Positions 1 to 7,059 of a stretch of DNA of 15,161 nt are shown piece by piece (position 1 is the stretch's first letter; each line of letters starts with the position of its first letter). Source of the stretch: JAAGZL01 sp964628835. Its GTDB lineage: Bacteria; Pseudomonadota; Gammaproteobacteria; Chromatiales; Chromatiaceae. The position numbers were made by a program, and so were the translations under genes. The notes beneath the pieces were generated by a model, which was given only the letters and a program-made list of their open reading frames with translations, searched no databases and was not told where the DNA came from. Location of the stretch: the NCBI GenBank assembly GCA_964628835.1, contig CAZVME010000080.1, forward strand, positions 1 through 15,161, in the 5' to 3' direction.

Positions 1-83
1 TTTATCACTAAGGCTTCTAACCAAATTCATCGGAAGTTAACAGGACAGTAGTGATTTGTGACATATAAAATTATTTTTTGGCG

Positions 84-99
84 TCTTTGCGCCTTTGCG
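84..99. repeat. Short CTTTGCG tandem repeat
   Basis: Two imperfect 8-mers, TCTTTGCG and CCTTTGCG, stand in tandem right after GCG, so the stretch reads GCG-TCTTTGCG-CCTTTGCG. It lies in the ubiG upstream region, and an in-frame TTG start (78) would read through it. I recall similar GCGTCTTTGCG-type phrases scattered between genes in unrelated bacteria, but have no copy number here. It supports the view that the 5' extension of ubiG is not coding. Confidence 0.35.
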
Positions 100-152
100 A
101 GAGAAATATAGATGCTTCTGAACGGACATTATTAACCCAGAGCCATAATAGT

Positions 153-158
153 TATAAT
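153..158 (+). promoter_or_regulatory. Putative -10 box for ubiG
   Basis: A perfect TATAAT lies 33 bases before the chosen ubiG ATG. The hexamer about 17 bases upstream (TATTAA) is a poor -35, and there is no TGn extension. Transcription would begin near 165 and leave a leader of about 27 nt. An earlier CATAAT at 143-148 is an alternative. A perfect -10 alone is weak evidence. Confidence 0.3.
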
Positions 159-191
159 CAGCCGACCAAAACGATCACAGGCCTAAGTAGC

Positions 192-908
192 ATGACATCC
201 AAGACCGAAAACGTTGACTATGACGAGATCCACAAGTTTGAGCAGTTGGCCTCGCGTTGGTGGGACCCCAACAGTGAGTTCAAGCCACTGCATGAGATCA
301 ACCCGCTGCGCCTCAACTATATAGATGAGATCGCCGGACTCGCAGGCAAGCGGGTGCTGGACGTGGGGTGTGGTGGTGGCATCCTGTCCGAGAGCATGGC
401 GGCACGCGGTGCCACAGTGACCGGCATAGACATGGGCGAGGCCCCACTCTCAGTGGCAAAGCTCCATCTGCTAGAGACTGACCAGGAGGTGGATTACCAA
501 CGCATACCAGTGGAGATGCTGGCCGATGAACGCCCTGGCACCTATGACATTGTCACCTGCATGGAGATGCTGGAGCACGTACCAGATCCATCCTCTATTG
601 TTCAATCCTGCGCTGAATTGACCAAACCGGGCGGAAACCTGTTCTTCTCCACCTTGAACCGCAACCCGAAATCCTACCTGTTTGCCATCATTGGGGCCGA
701 ATATCTGCTGCGGCTGCTGCCCAAGGGCACCCACGACTACAACAAGTTTATCCGCCCCTCCGAGCTAGACCGCTGGCTGCGGGCCGCGGAACTACACACC
801 GCAGATATCATCGGCCTCAGCTACAACCCGTTGACCACCACCTACAAGCTGTCATCGGATGTGGATGTGAACTACATGGTCAGTTGCACCAAACCAGCAC
901 ATGAGTGA
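192..908 (+). CDS. ubiG: Ubiquinone biosynthesis O-methyltransferase UbiG
   Basis: This SAM-dependent enzyme carries out both O-methylations of ubiquinone synthesis, using 2-polyprenyl-6-hydroxyphenol and demethylubiquinol as substrates. The 238-residue protein matches the usual length of about 240. The N-terminus shows the family's EIHKFEQLASRWWDP stretch (12-26) and the INPLRLNYI segment. The SAM-binding motif I VLDVGCGGG is at 55-63, an acidic residue ending strand 2 (GID) is near 80, and LTKPGGNLFFST is near 143-154. I chose the ATG at 192 because the family starts there; an in-frame TTG at 78 would add 38 unlike residues running through a repeat. The gene overlaps the next one by 8 bases (ATGAGTGA), which implies translational coupling. 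The identification is firm. Confidence 0.96.
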   Translation: MTSKTENVDYDEIHKFEQLASRWWDPNSEFKPLHEINPLRLNYIDEIAGLAGKRVLDVGCGGGILSESMAARGATVTGIDMGEAPLSVAKLHLLETDQEVDYQRIPVEMLADERPGTYDIVTCMEMLEHVPDPSSIVQSCAELTKPGGNLFFSTLNRNPKSYLFAIIGAEYLLRLLPKGTHDYNKFIRPSELDRWLRAAELHTADIIGLSYNPLTTTYKLSSDVDVNYMVSCTKPAHE

Positions 909-1590
909 ACACAACCAGCAACAGGGTAAAAGCAGAATTGTCCTGTTTGATCTGGATGGAACCTTTGCCGACACTGCCCCAGACCTGGCCCACGCCCTGA
1001 ACCAGACCCTGCAACTGCATGGCGAGCCCACCCTATCACTGGAACAGATCCGGCCAGCGGTCTCCCATGGTGGCATCGCCCTGATCAAACTGGGTTTTCA
1101 GATCGAACCGGATGACGCCGGGTTTGAATCCAAACGTCAGGATCTGCTGCGCTTCTACATCCAGGATATCTGCCGCCACACCACCCTGTTCCCAGGTATG
1201 GAGCAGCTACTAGAACAGCTGGACAAACTTCAGATCCCATGGGGCATAGTGACCAACAAGCCAGAGTGGCTCACCAACCCCCTGATGGAGCAGCTACAGA
1301 TGGTCGAACGTGCGGCCTGCATAGTCAGTGGCGACACCACCGCCAACCCCAAGCCCCACCCGGAACCGATCCTGTATGCCTGCGAACAGGCCGGGGGGCA
1401 CAACCCTTCCGAGTGCATCTATGTGGGTGACGCCAGACGGGACATTGAGGCCGGTAACAGCGCCGGCACCACTACCCTGGTGGCCATGTTTGGCTACATC
1501 GATGACGCTGACAATCCAGACGACTGGGGGGCGGACGGCGCCATTGAACACCCTGCACAGATCCTGGAGTGGCTGGATCTGCCTGCCTAG
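901..1590 (+). CDS. mupP: HAD phosphatase, MupP type (MurNAc-6-phosphate phosphatase)
   Basis: A haloacid dehalogenase superfamily phosphatase of 229 residues. Motif I is DLDGT with nucleophile D17 and acid/base D19. Motif II is T118 in IVTNKP, motif III is K151 in NPKPHPEP, and motif IV is GDARRD with D177 and D181. A helical cap lies between motifs I and II. Phosphoglycolate phosphatase (Gph) and MupP are close relatives. I prefer MupP, the N-acetylmuramic acid 6-phosphate phosphatase of the AmgK/MurU wall-recycling route, because the sequence after motif I reads DTAPDL rather than the DSxPDL usual in Gph, and because ubiG-mupP-yciK is the order I recall in Pseudomonas. It overlaps ubiG by 8 bases. 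The HAD assignment is firm; the substrate is inferred. Confidence 0.85.
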   Translation: MSEHNQQQGKSRIVLFDLDGTFADTAPDLAHALNQTLQLHGEPTLSLEQIRPAVSHGGIALIKLGFQIEPDDAGFESKRQDLLRFYIQDICRHTTLFPGMEQLLEQLDKLQIPWGIVTNKPEWLTNPLMEQLQMVERAACIVSGDTTANPKPHPEPILYACEQAGGHNPSECIYVGDARRDIEAGNSAGTTTLVAMFGYIDDADNPDDWGADGAIEHPAQILEWLDLPA

Positions 1591-1651
1591 CAGACAAACA
1601 CACAGATACACCATATCCATGACAAAAAACCGAATGGTTTTACCGCCTTAC

Positions 1652-1660
1652 TGATATAAT
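1652..1660 (+). promoter_or_regulatory. Extended -10 promoter for yciK
   Basis: TGATATAAT is a perfect extended -10 (TGn plus TATAAT). The -35 region (GAATGG at 17-base spacing) is poor, which extended -10 promoters tolerate. Transcription would start near 1667, about 39 nt before the yciK ATG. A small AAAACC-GAAT-GGTTTT hairpin (1626-1641) lies just upstream. The SDR gene may therefore be transcribed separately from ubiG-mupP. Confidence 0.45.
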
Positions 1661-1705
1661 CCAGAGTCAGAATAATATCCAGCAACCCAGACCAGGAACG
1701 CAAAG

Positions 1706-2476
1706 ATGTTTGACTACAGCCCACCCCAAGACCTGCTCAAGGGAAGAACCATTCTGGTAACCGGAGCAGGAGATGGCATCGGCAGCATGGCGGCCAGGAC
1801 ATTTGCTTCCCACGGGGCCACGGTGATCCTGCTGGGCCGCACCATCCCCAAGTTGGAGGTAGTATATGACAGCATTGAGGAGATGGGTGGCGCCCAACCC
1901 GCCATCTACCCCATGAACCTGGAGGGGGCCTCACCTCACGACTACATGGAGTTGGCGGAAAAGCTGGAACAGGAGTTCGGTTCTCTGGAGGGGCTGCTGC
2001 ACAATGCGGCCACCCTGAACATATTGAGCCGGATCGACGACTATGATCCCCAGACCTGGCTACAGGTGATGCAAACCAACCTGAACGCACCCTTCCTACT
2101 GACCCAGACCTGCATGCCACTGCTGCGCAAGGCGCAGGACGCCTCCGTACTGTTCACCTCGGATCATGTGGGAAGAAAAGGCAAGGCCTACTGGGGTGCC
2201 TATGGTGTGTCCAAATTTGGCATCGAAGGCTTGATGCAGATCCTATCTGATGAGACCAGAGACAGCAGCACCATTCGAGTCAACAGCATAGCCCCTGGCC
2301 CCACCCGTACCAAACTGCGAGCCCTGGCGTTTCCGGGTGAAGACCCAAACAGTGTTAAAAAGGCCGAACAGATCATGCCCCTCTATCTGTGGCTCATGGG
2401 TGCAGACAGCCTAGGGTATACCGGTCATTCTGTTGACGCCGAAACCGAACATCTACTGCCAAACAGTCCCAGCTGA
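1706..2476 (+). CDS. yciK: YciK-family short-chain dehydrogenase/reductase
   Basis: A classical SDR oxidoreductase of 256 residues. The NAD(P)-binding TGAGDGIG is at 19-26, followed by the strand and R45 (LLGR) that often contacts cofactor. NAA is at 100-102 in place of the usual NNAG, the active-site Asn is N125, Ser is S152 (FTSDHVG), and the Y166-x3-K170 pair is in AYGVSK. NSIAPGPTRTKLR near 193-205 is the usual substrate-loop start. The N-terminal FDYSPPQDLLKGRTILVTGA and the length match YciK, whose substrate is, to my knowledge, unknown. The position next to ubiG-mupP agrees with the Pseudomonas order. It probably has its own promoter, 115 bases after mupP. Confidence 0.88.
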   Translation: MFDYSPPQDLLKGRTILVTGAGDGIGSMAARTFASHGATVILLGRTIPKLEVVYDSIEEMGGAQPAIYPMNLEGASPHDYMELAEKLEQEFGSLEGLLHNAATLNILSRIDDYDPQTWLQVMQTNLNAPFLLTQTCMPLLRKAQDASVLFTSDHVGRKGKAYWGAYGVSKFGIEGLMQILSDETRDSSTIRVNSIAPGPTRTKLRALAFPGEDPNSVKKAEQIMPLYLWLMGADSLGYTGHSVDAETEHLLPNSPS

Positions 2477-2576
2477 ATGAACTAAAATCCCACCAGACGT
2501 CAAATAATTGTCCTTTAATTTGCGGTACAGATCACAAACACTAGTAACGTATTGATTATTCTCGTATTGTTTTTTA

Positions 2577-2591
2577 TGGCACGCTTTTAGC
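2577..2591 (+). promoter_or_regulatory. Putative sigma-54 (-24/-12) promoter
   Basis: TGGCACGCTTTTAGC matches the consensus TGGCACG-N4-TTGC at every fixed base except one (TAGC for TTGC). The GG (2578-2579) and GC (2590-2591) are exactly 10 bases apart, as RpoN binding requires. Transcription would start near 2603, about 33 nt before the first cyclase ATG. Two copies of CGTATTG (2548-2554, 2563-2569) with a 15-base period lie just upstream. No enhancer-binding protein gene is in the window. A TTAGAT sigma-70 -10 at the same place is a weaker alternative. Confidence 0.42.
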
Positions 2592-2635
2592 TTAGATACC
2601 CCAAAAGTGATGAACGCAGATACGGAATATATTTT

Positions 2636-3565
2636 ATGGATTCTCATACTCAATACGACTCAGTAAATCAGATCAAGGGTGTAATGTCTGACATGCCAAA
2701 AATACAAGAAAACGCTGGCGTAATTGATGAGCTAGAACCAAAAAGACTTGAACTGGCCACCGTTCTACAAAAGACCCTGGAGCCCAGGGAGTTGATTGCC
2801 ATGTTCGGACAGGAGCTTGGCAAGTACATCCCATTCGATGGTCTTACCTACACCTTTGCACCACTGAATGTGCAGATCGAACTTGGCCAAATCTCCCAGC
2901 ACAGCTGCTCGTACGAACTCCTCGTCACGGAGGAGAGACTGGGCCATATCAACCTGCATCGCGACCACCAGTTTCAGGAACGGGAACTGGCCATAGCGGA
3001 GAATATGCTAGCTGGCCTGCTCTACCCACTACGCAACACCCTGCTCTACCAACTGGCCCTGCAGTCTGCAACCACAGACCCACTCACCGGGGTCAAGAAT
3101 CGCACCGCCATGGACGCCTCGATAAAACGCGAAATCGGGTTGGCCAACCGGCAAAATTCACCACTATCTTTTATCCTGTTCGACCTGGATCACTTCAAAT
3201 CCATAAATGACCAGTACGGACATCTGATTGGCGATCAGGCCCTGCGTATGGTTGCCAAGGTGGCTGAAGAGACCATTCGGGATTCAGACATCATCTTCCG
3301 CTTTGGTGGCGAAGAGTTTCTAGTTCTGCTCAGTGCAACCAAGATCTCCGGCGCAACTCTGCTGGCCGAGAGGATCAGAAACAACATAGAGCATCTAGAG
3401 GTCTTCCCTGACCTGGATCTGCGTATCACCGCAAGTATGGGGGTAGTCTCCAGAAGTAGAGACGAAGATGCAGAATCACTGATCGGGCGGGCAGACAGCG
3501 CCCTGTACATAGCCAAAAATAACGGACGCAACCAGGTGGTAATAGACGACAGTGTTTCAACCTAG
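2636..3565 (+). CDS. GAF-like/GGDEF diguanylate cyclase
   Basis: Makes the second messenger c-di-GMP from two GTP. Residues about 30-135 look like a GAF-type sensory domain, with no membrane segment, so the protein is probably cytoplasmic. The GGDEF domain begins at TDPLTGVKNR (147-156), has the metal-binding FDLDHFKSIND (182-192), the catalytic GGEEF at 224-228, and an inhibitory RxxD site, RDSD (215-218), exactly five residues before it. It should therefore be active and product-inhibited. Two starts are possible: ATG 2636 (ACGGAA eight bases upstream) and ATG 2684 (AAGGG four bases upstream). The stop codon lies inside the left inverted repeat of the element at 3561-3706, so the last residue or two may be altered by insertion. 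A similar GGDEF gene near ubiG-mupP-yciK in Pseudomonas (PA3177, from memory) supports the call. Confidence 0.9.
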   Translation: MDSHTQYDSVNQIKGVMSDMPKIQENAGVIDELEPKRLELATVLQKTLEPRELIAMFGQELGKYIPFDGLTYTFAPLNVQIELGQISQHSCSYELLVTEERLGHINLHRDHQFQERELAIAENMLAGLLYPLRNTLLYQLALQSATTDPLTGVKNRTAMDASIKREIGLANRQNSPLSFILFDLDHFKSINDQYGHLIGDQALRMVAKVAEETIRDSDIIFRFGGEEFLVLLSATKISGATLLAERIRNNIEHLEVFPDLDLRITASMGVVSRSRDEDAESLIGRADSALYIAKNNGRNQVVIDDSVST

Positions 3566-3706
3566 ATTCCTCAGTTGACCGCTTGATTTGTTCGCTAACG
3601 TACCGGATCTGTAAGTACTCATCCTTGATGACCTGCTTCACCCATAGAGTGAAGGGCGCTACGCGGCGGATTGCACACTCCACCACGTCCAACTGAGAAT
3701 TCTAGG
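3561..3706. mobile_element. 146-bp MITE-like element with IS1380-type terminal repeats
   Basis: The left end CCTAGATTCCTCAGTTG (3561-3577) and the reverse complement of the right end (3690-3706) agree at 15 of 17 bases. Ends starting CCTAGATTC resemble those I remember for ISEcp1 of the IS1380 family. The flanks TTCAA (3556-3560) and TTAAA (3707-3711) agree at 4 of 5, which fits a decayed target duplication. Inside is a small hairpin, CTTCAC (3636-3641) with GTGAAG (3649-3654). There is no room for a transposase, so it is a non-autonomous element or an internal-deletion remnant. It begins inside the end of the diguanylate cyclase gene and supplies its TAG stop. Confidence 0.55.
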
Positions 3707-3763
3707 TTAAATAGCCCATGTTGTGGATAATAGGCCGGATGCAGAGACACAACACAATCACCC

Positions 3764-4318
3764 ATGTCGCGCCTTATCCTGTTTAACAAGCCATTTGGCG
3801 TTCTCACCCAGTTTACCGATAGCGAGAACCGTCCAACCTTAGCTAACTATATTCCGATAAAAGGGGTATATCCGGCAGGACGCCTGGACCGTGACAGCGA
3901 GGGTCTGGTGCTGCTCACAAATGATGGCAAGCTGCAACAGCGTCTGGCCAACCCCAAATTCAAGACCTGGAAGAGGTATCTGGTCCAGGTGGAAAATATC
4001 CCCAGCACTGAGCAACTACAGCAACTCCGGGATGGCCTGAAACTAAAAGATGGCCCAACCCGCCCCGCCGAGGCAGAGCTTATTCCACCACCTGAACTCT
4101 GGCCCAGGGAACCACCAGTGCGCTTTCGCAAGAACATCCCCACCCAGTGGCTGGAGATACGCATACGTGAGGGGCGTAACCGCCAGGTGCGGCGCATGAC
4201 AGCCGCAATAGAACACCCCACACTACGCCTGGTCCGTACCCACATAGGCAAATGGCGCCTGGGTGATCTGCAACCTGGAGAGTGGCTGGAACTGGATACT
4301 ACTAACCCGGCGCCATAA
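3764..4318 (+). CDS. rluE: 23S rRNA pseudouridine synthase, RluE type
   Basis: A pseudouridine synthase of the RsuA/RluB/RluE branch; E. coli RluE modifies U2457 of 23S rRNA. The catalytic GRLDRDSEGL is at 39-48 with nucleophile D42. LTNDG follows at 51-55, the KRYLVQV strand is near 70-76, and the family signature EGRNRQVRRM is at 136-145. There is no N-terminal S4 domain, which favours RluE over RluB or RsuA, and the 184 residues make it compact. The ATG lacks a clear ribosome-binding site, but the next residues are the conserved LILFNKPFGVLTQF, so the start is probably right. The place upstream of mnmA-hflD-purB agrees with E. coli order. Confidence 0.9.
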   Translation: MSRLILFNKPFGVLTQFTDSENRPTLANYIPIKGVYPAGRLDRDSEGLVLLTNDGKLQQRLANPKFKTWKRYLVQVENIPSTEQLQQLRDGLKLKDGPTRPAEAELIPPPELWPREPPVRFRKNIPTQWLEIRIREGRNRQVRRMTAAIEHPTLRLVRTHIGKWRLGDLQPGEWLELDTTNPAP

Positions 4319-4371
4319 TAGGATTAATAATTAGCCATGGCGTGGCTGACGGACTGCCTGAGGGTAAAATC

Positions 4372-4380
4372 TGGTATACA
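4372..4380 (+). promoter_or_regulatory. Extended -10 promoter for the exported-protein gene
   Basis: TGGTATACA fits an extended -10 (TGn plus TATACA, 5 of 6 to TATAAT). No good -35 lies at 16-18 bases. Transcription would start near 4387, about 32 nt before the ATG at 4419. It may also drive mnmA and hflD, since no better promoter is seen in the 80 bases before mnmA. Confidence 0.38.
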
Positions 4381-4418
4381 ATAAAGCAATCAATTCCAAC
4401 CGGAGCTGGAACCACCAT

Positions 4419-5045
4419 ATGAGTTTTTCCCACCACTTCAGAATGTTTGGACTATTATTCCTGATCGGCCTGATGCCAGCATCCATGGTCGCCGGAGAGT
4501 ACGACTCCAGCGGCATCCCAACACTCCCGGGCAATCCAACCATCAGCAGCTTTCCTGTCTGTTATAAACACACATGTGCAGTGGTGGAGACTCAATCCCT
4601 GTCCCCGTCAGAGTGGCAGCAGGTGCACAATATCTTTAAACCGCGCCCCAACAGCCCGGAAACAGAACGGATATTGATCAAAAAGGCCGTTGCACATTTG
4701 GAAAAGCTGATAGGGAAAAAGGTCAATGCCAGCAATGACAAAGGCGGCAATCTTGCCGGTATGTTCGAAGATGGCAACCAGATGGACTGTATAGATGAGT
4801 CTTCCAATACCACCACCTATCTGGCACTGATGCAGAGAGACCAATTATTGAAATGGCACCAGGTTCAGTCCACCAAGACCAGGGGCTTCTTTATCTTTGG
4901 CATGCCCCACACCACCGCCGTAATCAAAGAGACCCAGTCAGCCAAGGTATGGGCGGTGGACTCCTGGTTTTATGACAATGGTGTAGAGCCGGAGATCCTG
5001 CCCATTTCCAAATGGAGTGATGGCTGGAGTCCGAAAGAGAACTGA
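4419..5045 (+). CDS. Exported protein of unknown function with a possible Cys-His-Asp triad
   Basis: I do not recognise a named family. Residues 1-25 look like a signal peptide: a hydrophobic core FGLLFLIGLMPASM and a likely cut near VAG/E, so the mature protein would be periplasmic or secreted. After a short linker there is a CYKHTC pair (C48, C53), which could form a disulfide. The most conserved-looking part is the C-terminal half: QMDCIDESSNTTTYL with C124, GMPHTTAVI with H164, and WAVDSWFYDNG with D181. This C, H, D order and spacing resembles transglutaminase/papain-like folds, but that is inference from motif order only. A GGA eight bases before the ATG may be its ribosome-binding site. 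It sits between rluE and mnmA, where E. coli has nudJ, but it is not a Nudix protein. Confidence 0.8.
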   Translation: MSFSHHFRMFGLLFLIGLMPASMVAGEYDSSGIPTLPGNPTISSFPVCYKHTCAVVETQSLSPSEWQQVHNIFKPRPNSPETERILIKKAVAHLEKLIGKKVNASNDKGGNLAGMFEDGNQMDCIDESSNTTTYLALMQRDQLLKWHQVQSTKTRGFFIFGMPHTTAVIKETQSAKVWAVDSWFYDNGVEPEILPISKWSDGWSPKEN

Positions 5046-5125
5046 TCTGAACAACCTCAGACAGCCACTCTTTATGCCCGGTGATTTTTAGCCCAAGTTA
5101 TTTTACCCAGTACCCAGACAATCCC

Positions 5126-6220
5126 ATGCCGAAACAAAAAAAGGTGATGATAGGCCTATCCGGTGGCGTTGACTCCGCCGTGGCCGCCCAGCTTCTGCTG
5201 CAACAGGGCCATCAGGTAGAGGCCATGTTCATGAAGAACTGGGATGAGGATGACAGCGATGAGTACTGCTCGGCAGCCGTGGATCTGGAAGACGCCCAGG
5301 CAGTGGCCGACATGCTTGGAATTAAACTGCATAAGGTCAACTTCTCAGCCGAGTACTGGGACCAGGTATTCGAATATTTTCTGGCTGAATATCGGGCCGG
5401 ACGCACACCCAATCCAGACGTGCTGTGCAACCGCGAGATCAAATTCAAGGCATTTCTGGGCTACGCCCTGGAGTTGGGCGCAGAGCAGATAGCCACCGGT
5501 CACTATGCCCGCAAACGGGAACTGGCGGATGGGAGTGTCCAGATGTGTCTAAGCCGCGATAGCGGCAAGGACCAGACCTACTTTCTCTATATGCTGAACC
5601 AATACCAGCTCTCCCACGCCCTATTTCCCCTGTCTGACCTGAACAAGAGCGATGTACGCAGAATTGCCACCGAGTCCGGTTTTCCAAACCATGCAAAAAA
5701 GGACAGCACCGGGATCTGCTTTATTGGCGAGCGTAAATTCAGTGATTTTCTGAGCCGGTTCCTAAGCGCCGATCCTGGTCCCATGCGCACGCCGGAGGGT
5801 GAAGTTGTAGGGGAACACCGAGGGCTTATCCACTACACCATGGGGCAGCGCAAAGGGCTAGGTATCGGGGGGCGGGCCAATGCAGATGAAATACCCTGGT
5901 TTGTGGTGGATAAAGACCTGGAAAATAATGTCCTACTAGTGGCCCAGGGACACGACCACCCACTACTGCTAAAACATAGTCTGGAGGCCAGTCAACTCCA
6001 CTGGGTCGCGGGAACTCCACCAACAGAAATCCCTCTCAGTTGCCAGGCAAAGATCAGGCATCGCCAACCACTGCAACAGTGTGAGGTCAACTCTATCCAG
6101 GATGACAACTGTCAGGTACGTTTCGAGCAGCCACAACGAGCGGTAACTCCTGGCCAGTCCATTGTGTTATACAGTGACGATATCTGTCTGGGCGGCGGTA
6201 TAATTGAGCGGGCATTATGA
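5126..6220 (+). CDS. mnmA: tRNA-specific 2-thiouridylase MnmA
   Basis: Thiolates U34 of tRNA-Lys, -Glu and -Gln, taking sulfur passed along the Tus relay. The ATP pyrophosphatase loop GLSGGVDS is at 10-17. FMKNWDEDD (35-43) is a family hallmark. The catalytic cysteines are C101 in LCNREIKF and C198 in GICFIGERKF. TGHYA (124-128) and YTMGQRKGLGIGG lie where expected. The protein is 364 residues against about 368 in E. coli. I chose ATG 5126 because the family starts a few residues before VMIGLSGGVDS; an in-frame GTG at 5081 would add 15 unconserved residues. Neither start has a clear ribosome-binding site. hflD follows after 80 bases. Confidence 0.97.
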   Translation: MPKQKKVMIGLSGGVDSAVAAQLLLQQGHQVEAMFMKNWDEDDSDEYCSAAVDLEDAQAVADMLGIKLHKVNFSAEYWDQVFEYFLAEYRAGRTPNPDVLCNREIKFKAFLGYALELGAEQIATGHYARKRELADGSVQMCLSRDSGKDQTYFLYMLNQYQLSHALFPLSDLNKSDVRRIATESGFPNHAKKDSTGICFIGERKFSDFLSRFLSADPGPMRTPEGEVVGEHRGLIHYTMGQRKGLGIGGRANADEIPWFVVDKDLENNVLLVAQGHDHPLLLKHSLEASQLHWVAGTPPTEIPLSCQAKIRHRQPLQQCEVNSIQDDNCQVRFEQPQRAVTPGQSIVLYSDDICLGGGIIERAL

Positions 6221-6300
6221 GCCGTGTGGACGATTTGGGCTGAACTTCGATATTAAGCATGTTCCTCACTTAACAATTCAAGGCACAGAGACAAAACCAG

Positions 6301-6933
6301 ATGAAATCTGAAAGAGACCGCTGTATCGCCCTGGCCGGAATGTTCCAGGTAGCCAATCTGGTATCCGATATTGCCTACACGGGGAGCTGCAATCAGGAGG
6401 CTGCAAACTCCAGCATCTACAGCCTGTTCCAGGTGAGCGCAGACGCTGTGCCAGCTGTTTATGGTGGGCTGGAGGGTATTTCTACCGGTCTGGGCCACCT
6501 CATTGGGCAGCTCTCGGGAAAAGATGACCGCAACACAGAGACCACGGGCTATGTAATCACCATGCTGCATCTGGAGCGAAAACTGTCGAAACAGCCAGAG
6601 CTGCTAAAGATCATCTCTGACGGCATCCAGCTTGCCACCTCCAGGCTGGAACATTACCCAATGCTGCACCAGAATATTCTGGGACAGTTGGCCGACATCT
6701 ACTCCCAGACCCTCAGCACCATACAGCCGAGAATAATGGTAAATGGCGAGCCTCTGCATCTGCAAAACAGTGACAACACCAACTACATACGCTCCCTGCT
6801 ACTTTCAGGGATCAGGTCTGCCATATTGTGGCATCAGTGCGGCGGTAGACGCTTACAAATTATCATATCGCGTAAAAAAATTATCGATATTGGCATAAGA
6901 TTAAGAAATGAGATCGAAAAATCAAGGCATTAG
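6301..6933 (+). CDS. hflD: HflD, lysogenization regulator homologue
   Basis: A mostly helical protein of 210 residues, against about 213 in E. coli. There HflD is linked to control of phage lambda CII stability at the membrane; its core cellular role is unclear. Matches to the E. coli protein as I remember it: IALAG at the start (9-13), VYGGLEG (53-59), YVITMLHLERKL (84-95), RLEHY (105-109), PRIMVNGEPLHLQ (133-145) and the strongly conserved LLLSGIRSAILWHQCGGRRLQ block (166-186). The start agrees with the family, although the ribosome-binding site is weak. It follows mnmA as in E. coli, but here a lipoprotein gene separates it from purB. Confidence 0.94.
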   Translation: MKSERDRCIALAGMFQVANLVSDIAYTGSCNQEAANSSIYSLFQVSADAVPAVYGGLEGISTGLGHLIGQLSGKDDRNTETTGYVITMLHLERKLSKQPELLKIISDGIQLATSRLEHYPMLHQNILGQLADIYSQTLSTIQPRIMVNGEPLHLQNSDNTNYIRSLLLSGIRSAILWHQCGGRRLQIIISRKKIIDIGIRLRNEIEKSRH

Positions 6934-7059
6934 GCCACCGCACTATGCCAATTTGCCGTGGGACTGGCCGATATTACGTGGTAAAGTGGCAGGAATATGT
7001 CGCGGGCTTTGGCCTCCTAAAGAAGTAGCGCCTCAAAGATTCAAAGATTGGAGAATGTA

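Noticed and set aside
4..55. ATCACTA / TAGTGAT inverted repeat at the window start
   Set aside because: Seven bases separated by 38, with AT-rich composition; likely chance.
3426..3692. Minus-strand open frame across the small inverted-repeat element
   Set aside because: The first third looks protein-like, but it runs out of the element into the antisense of the GGDEF gene, and no transposase motif can be seen.
7033..7048. Tandem TCAAAGAT twice before the lipoprotein ribosome-binding site
   Set aside because: Two short copies only, without further context; possibly replication slippage, not enough to assign a role.
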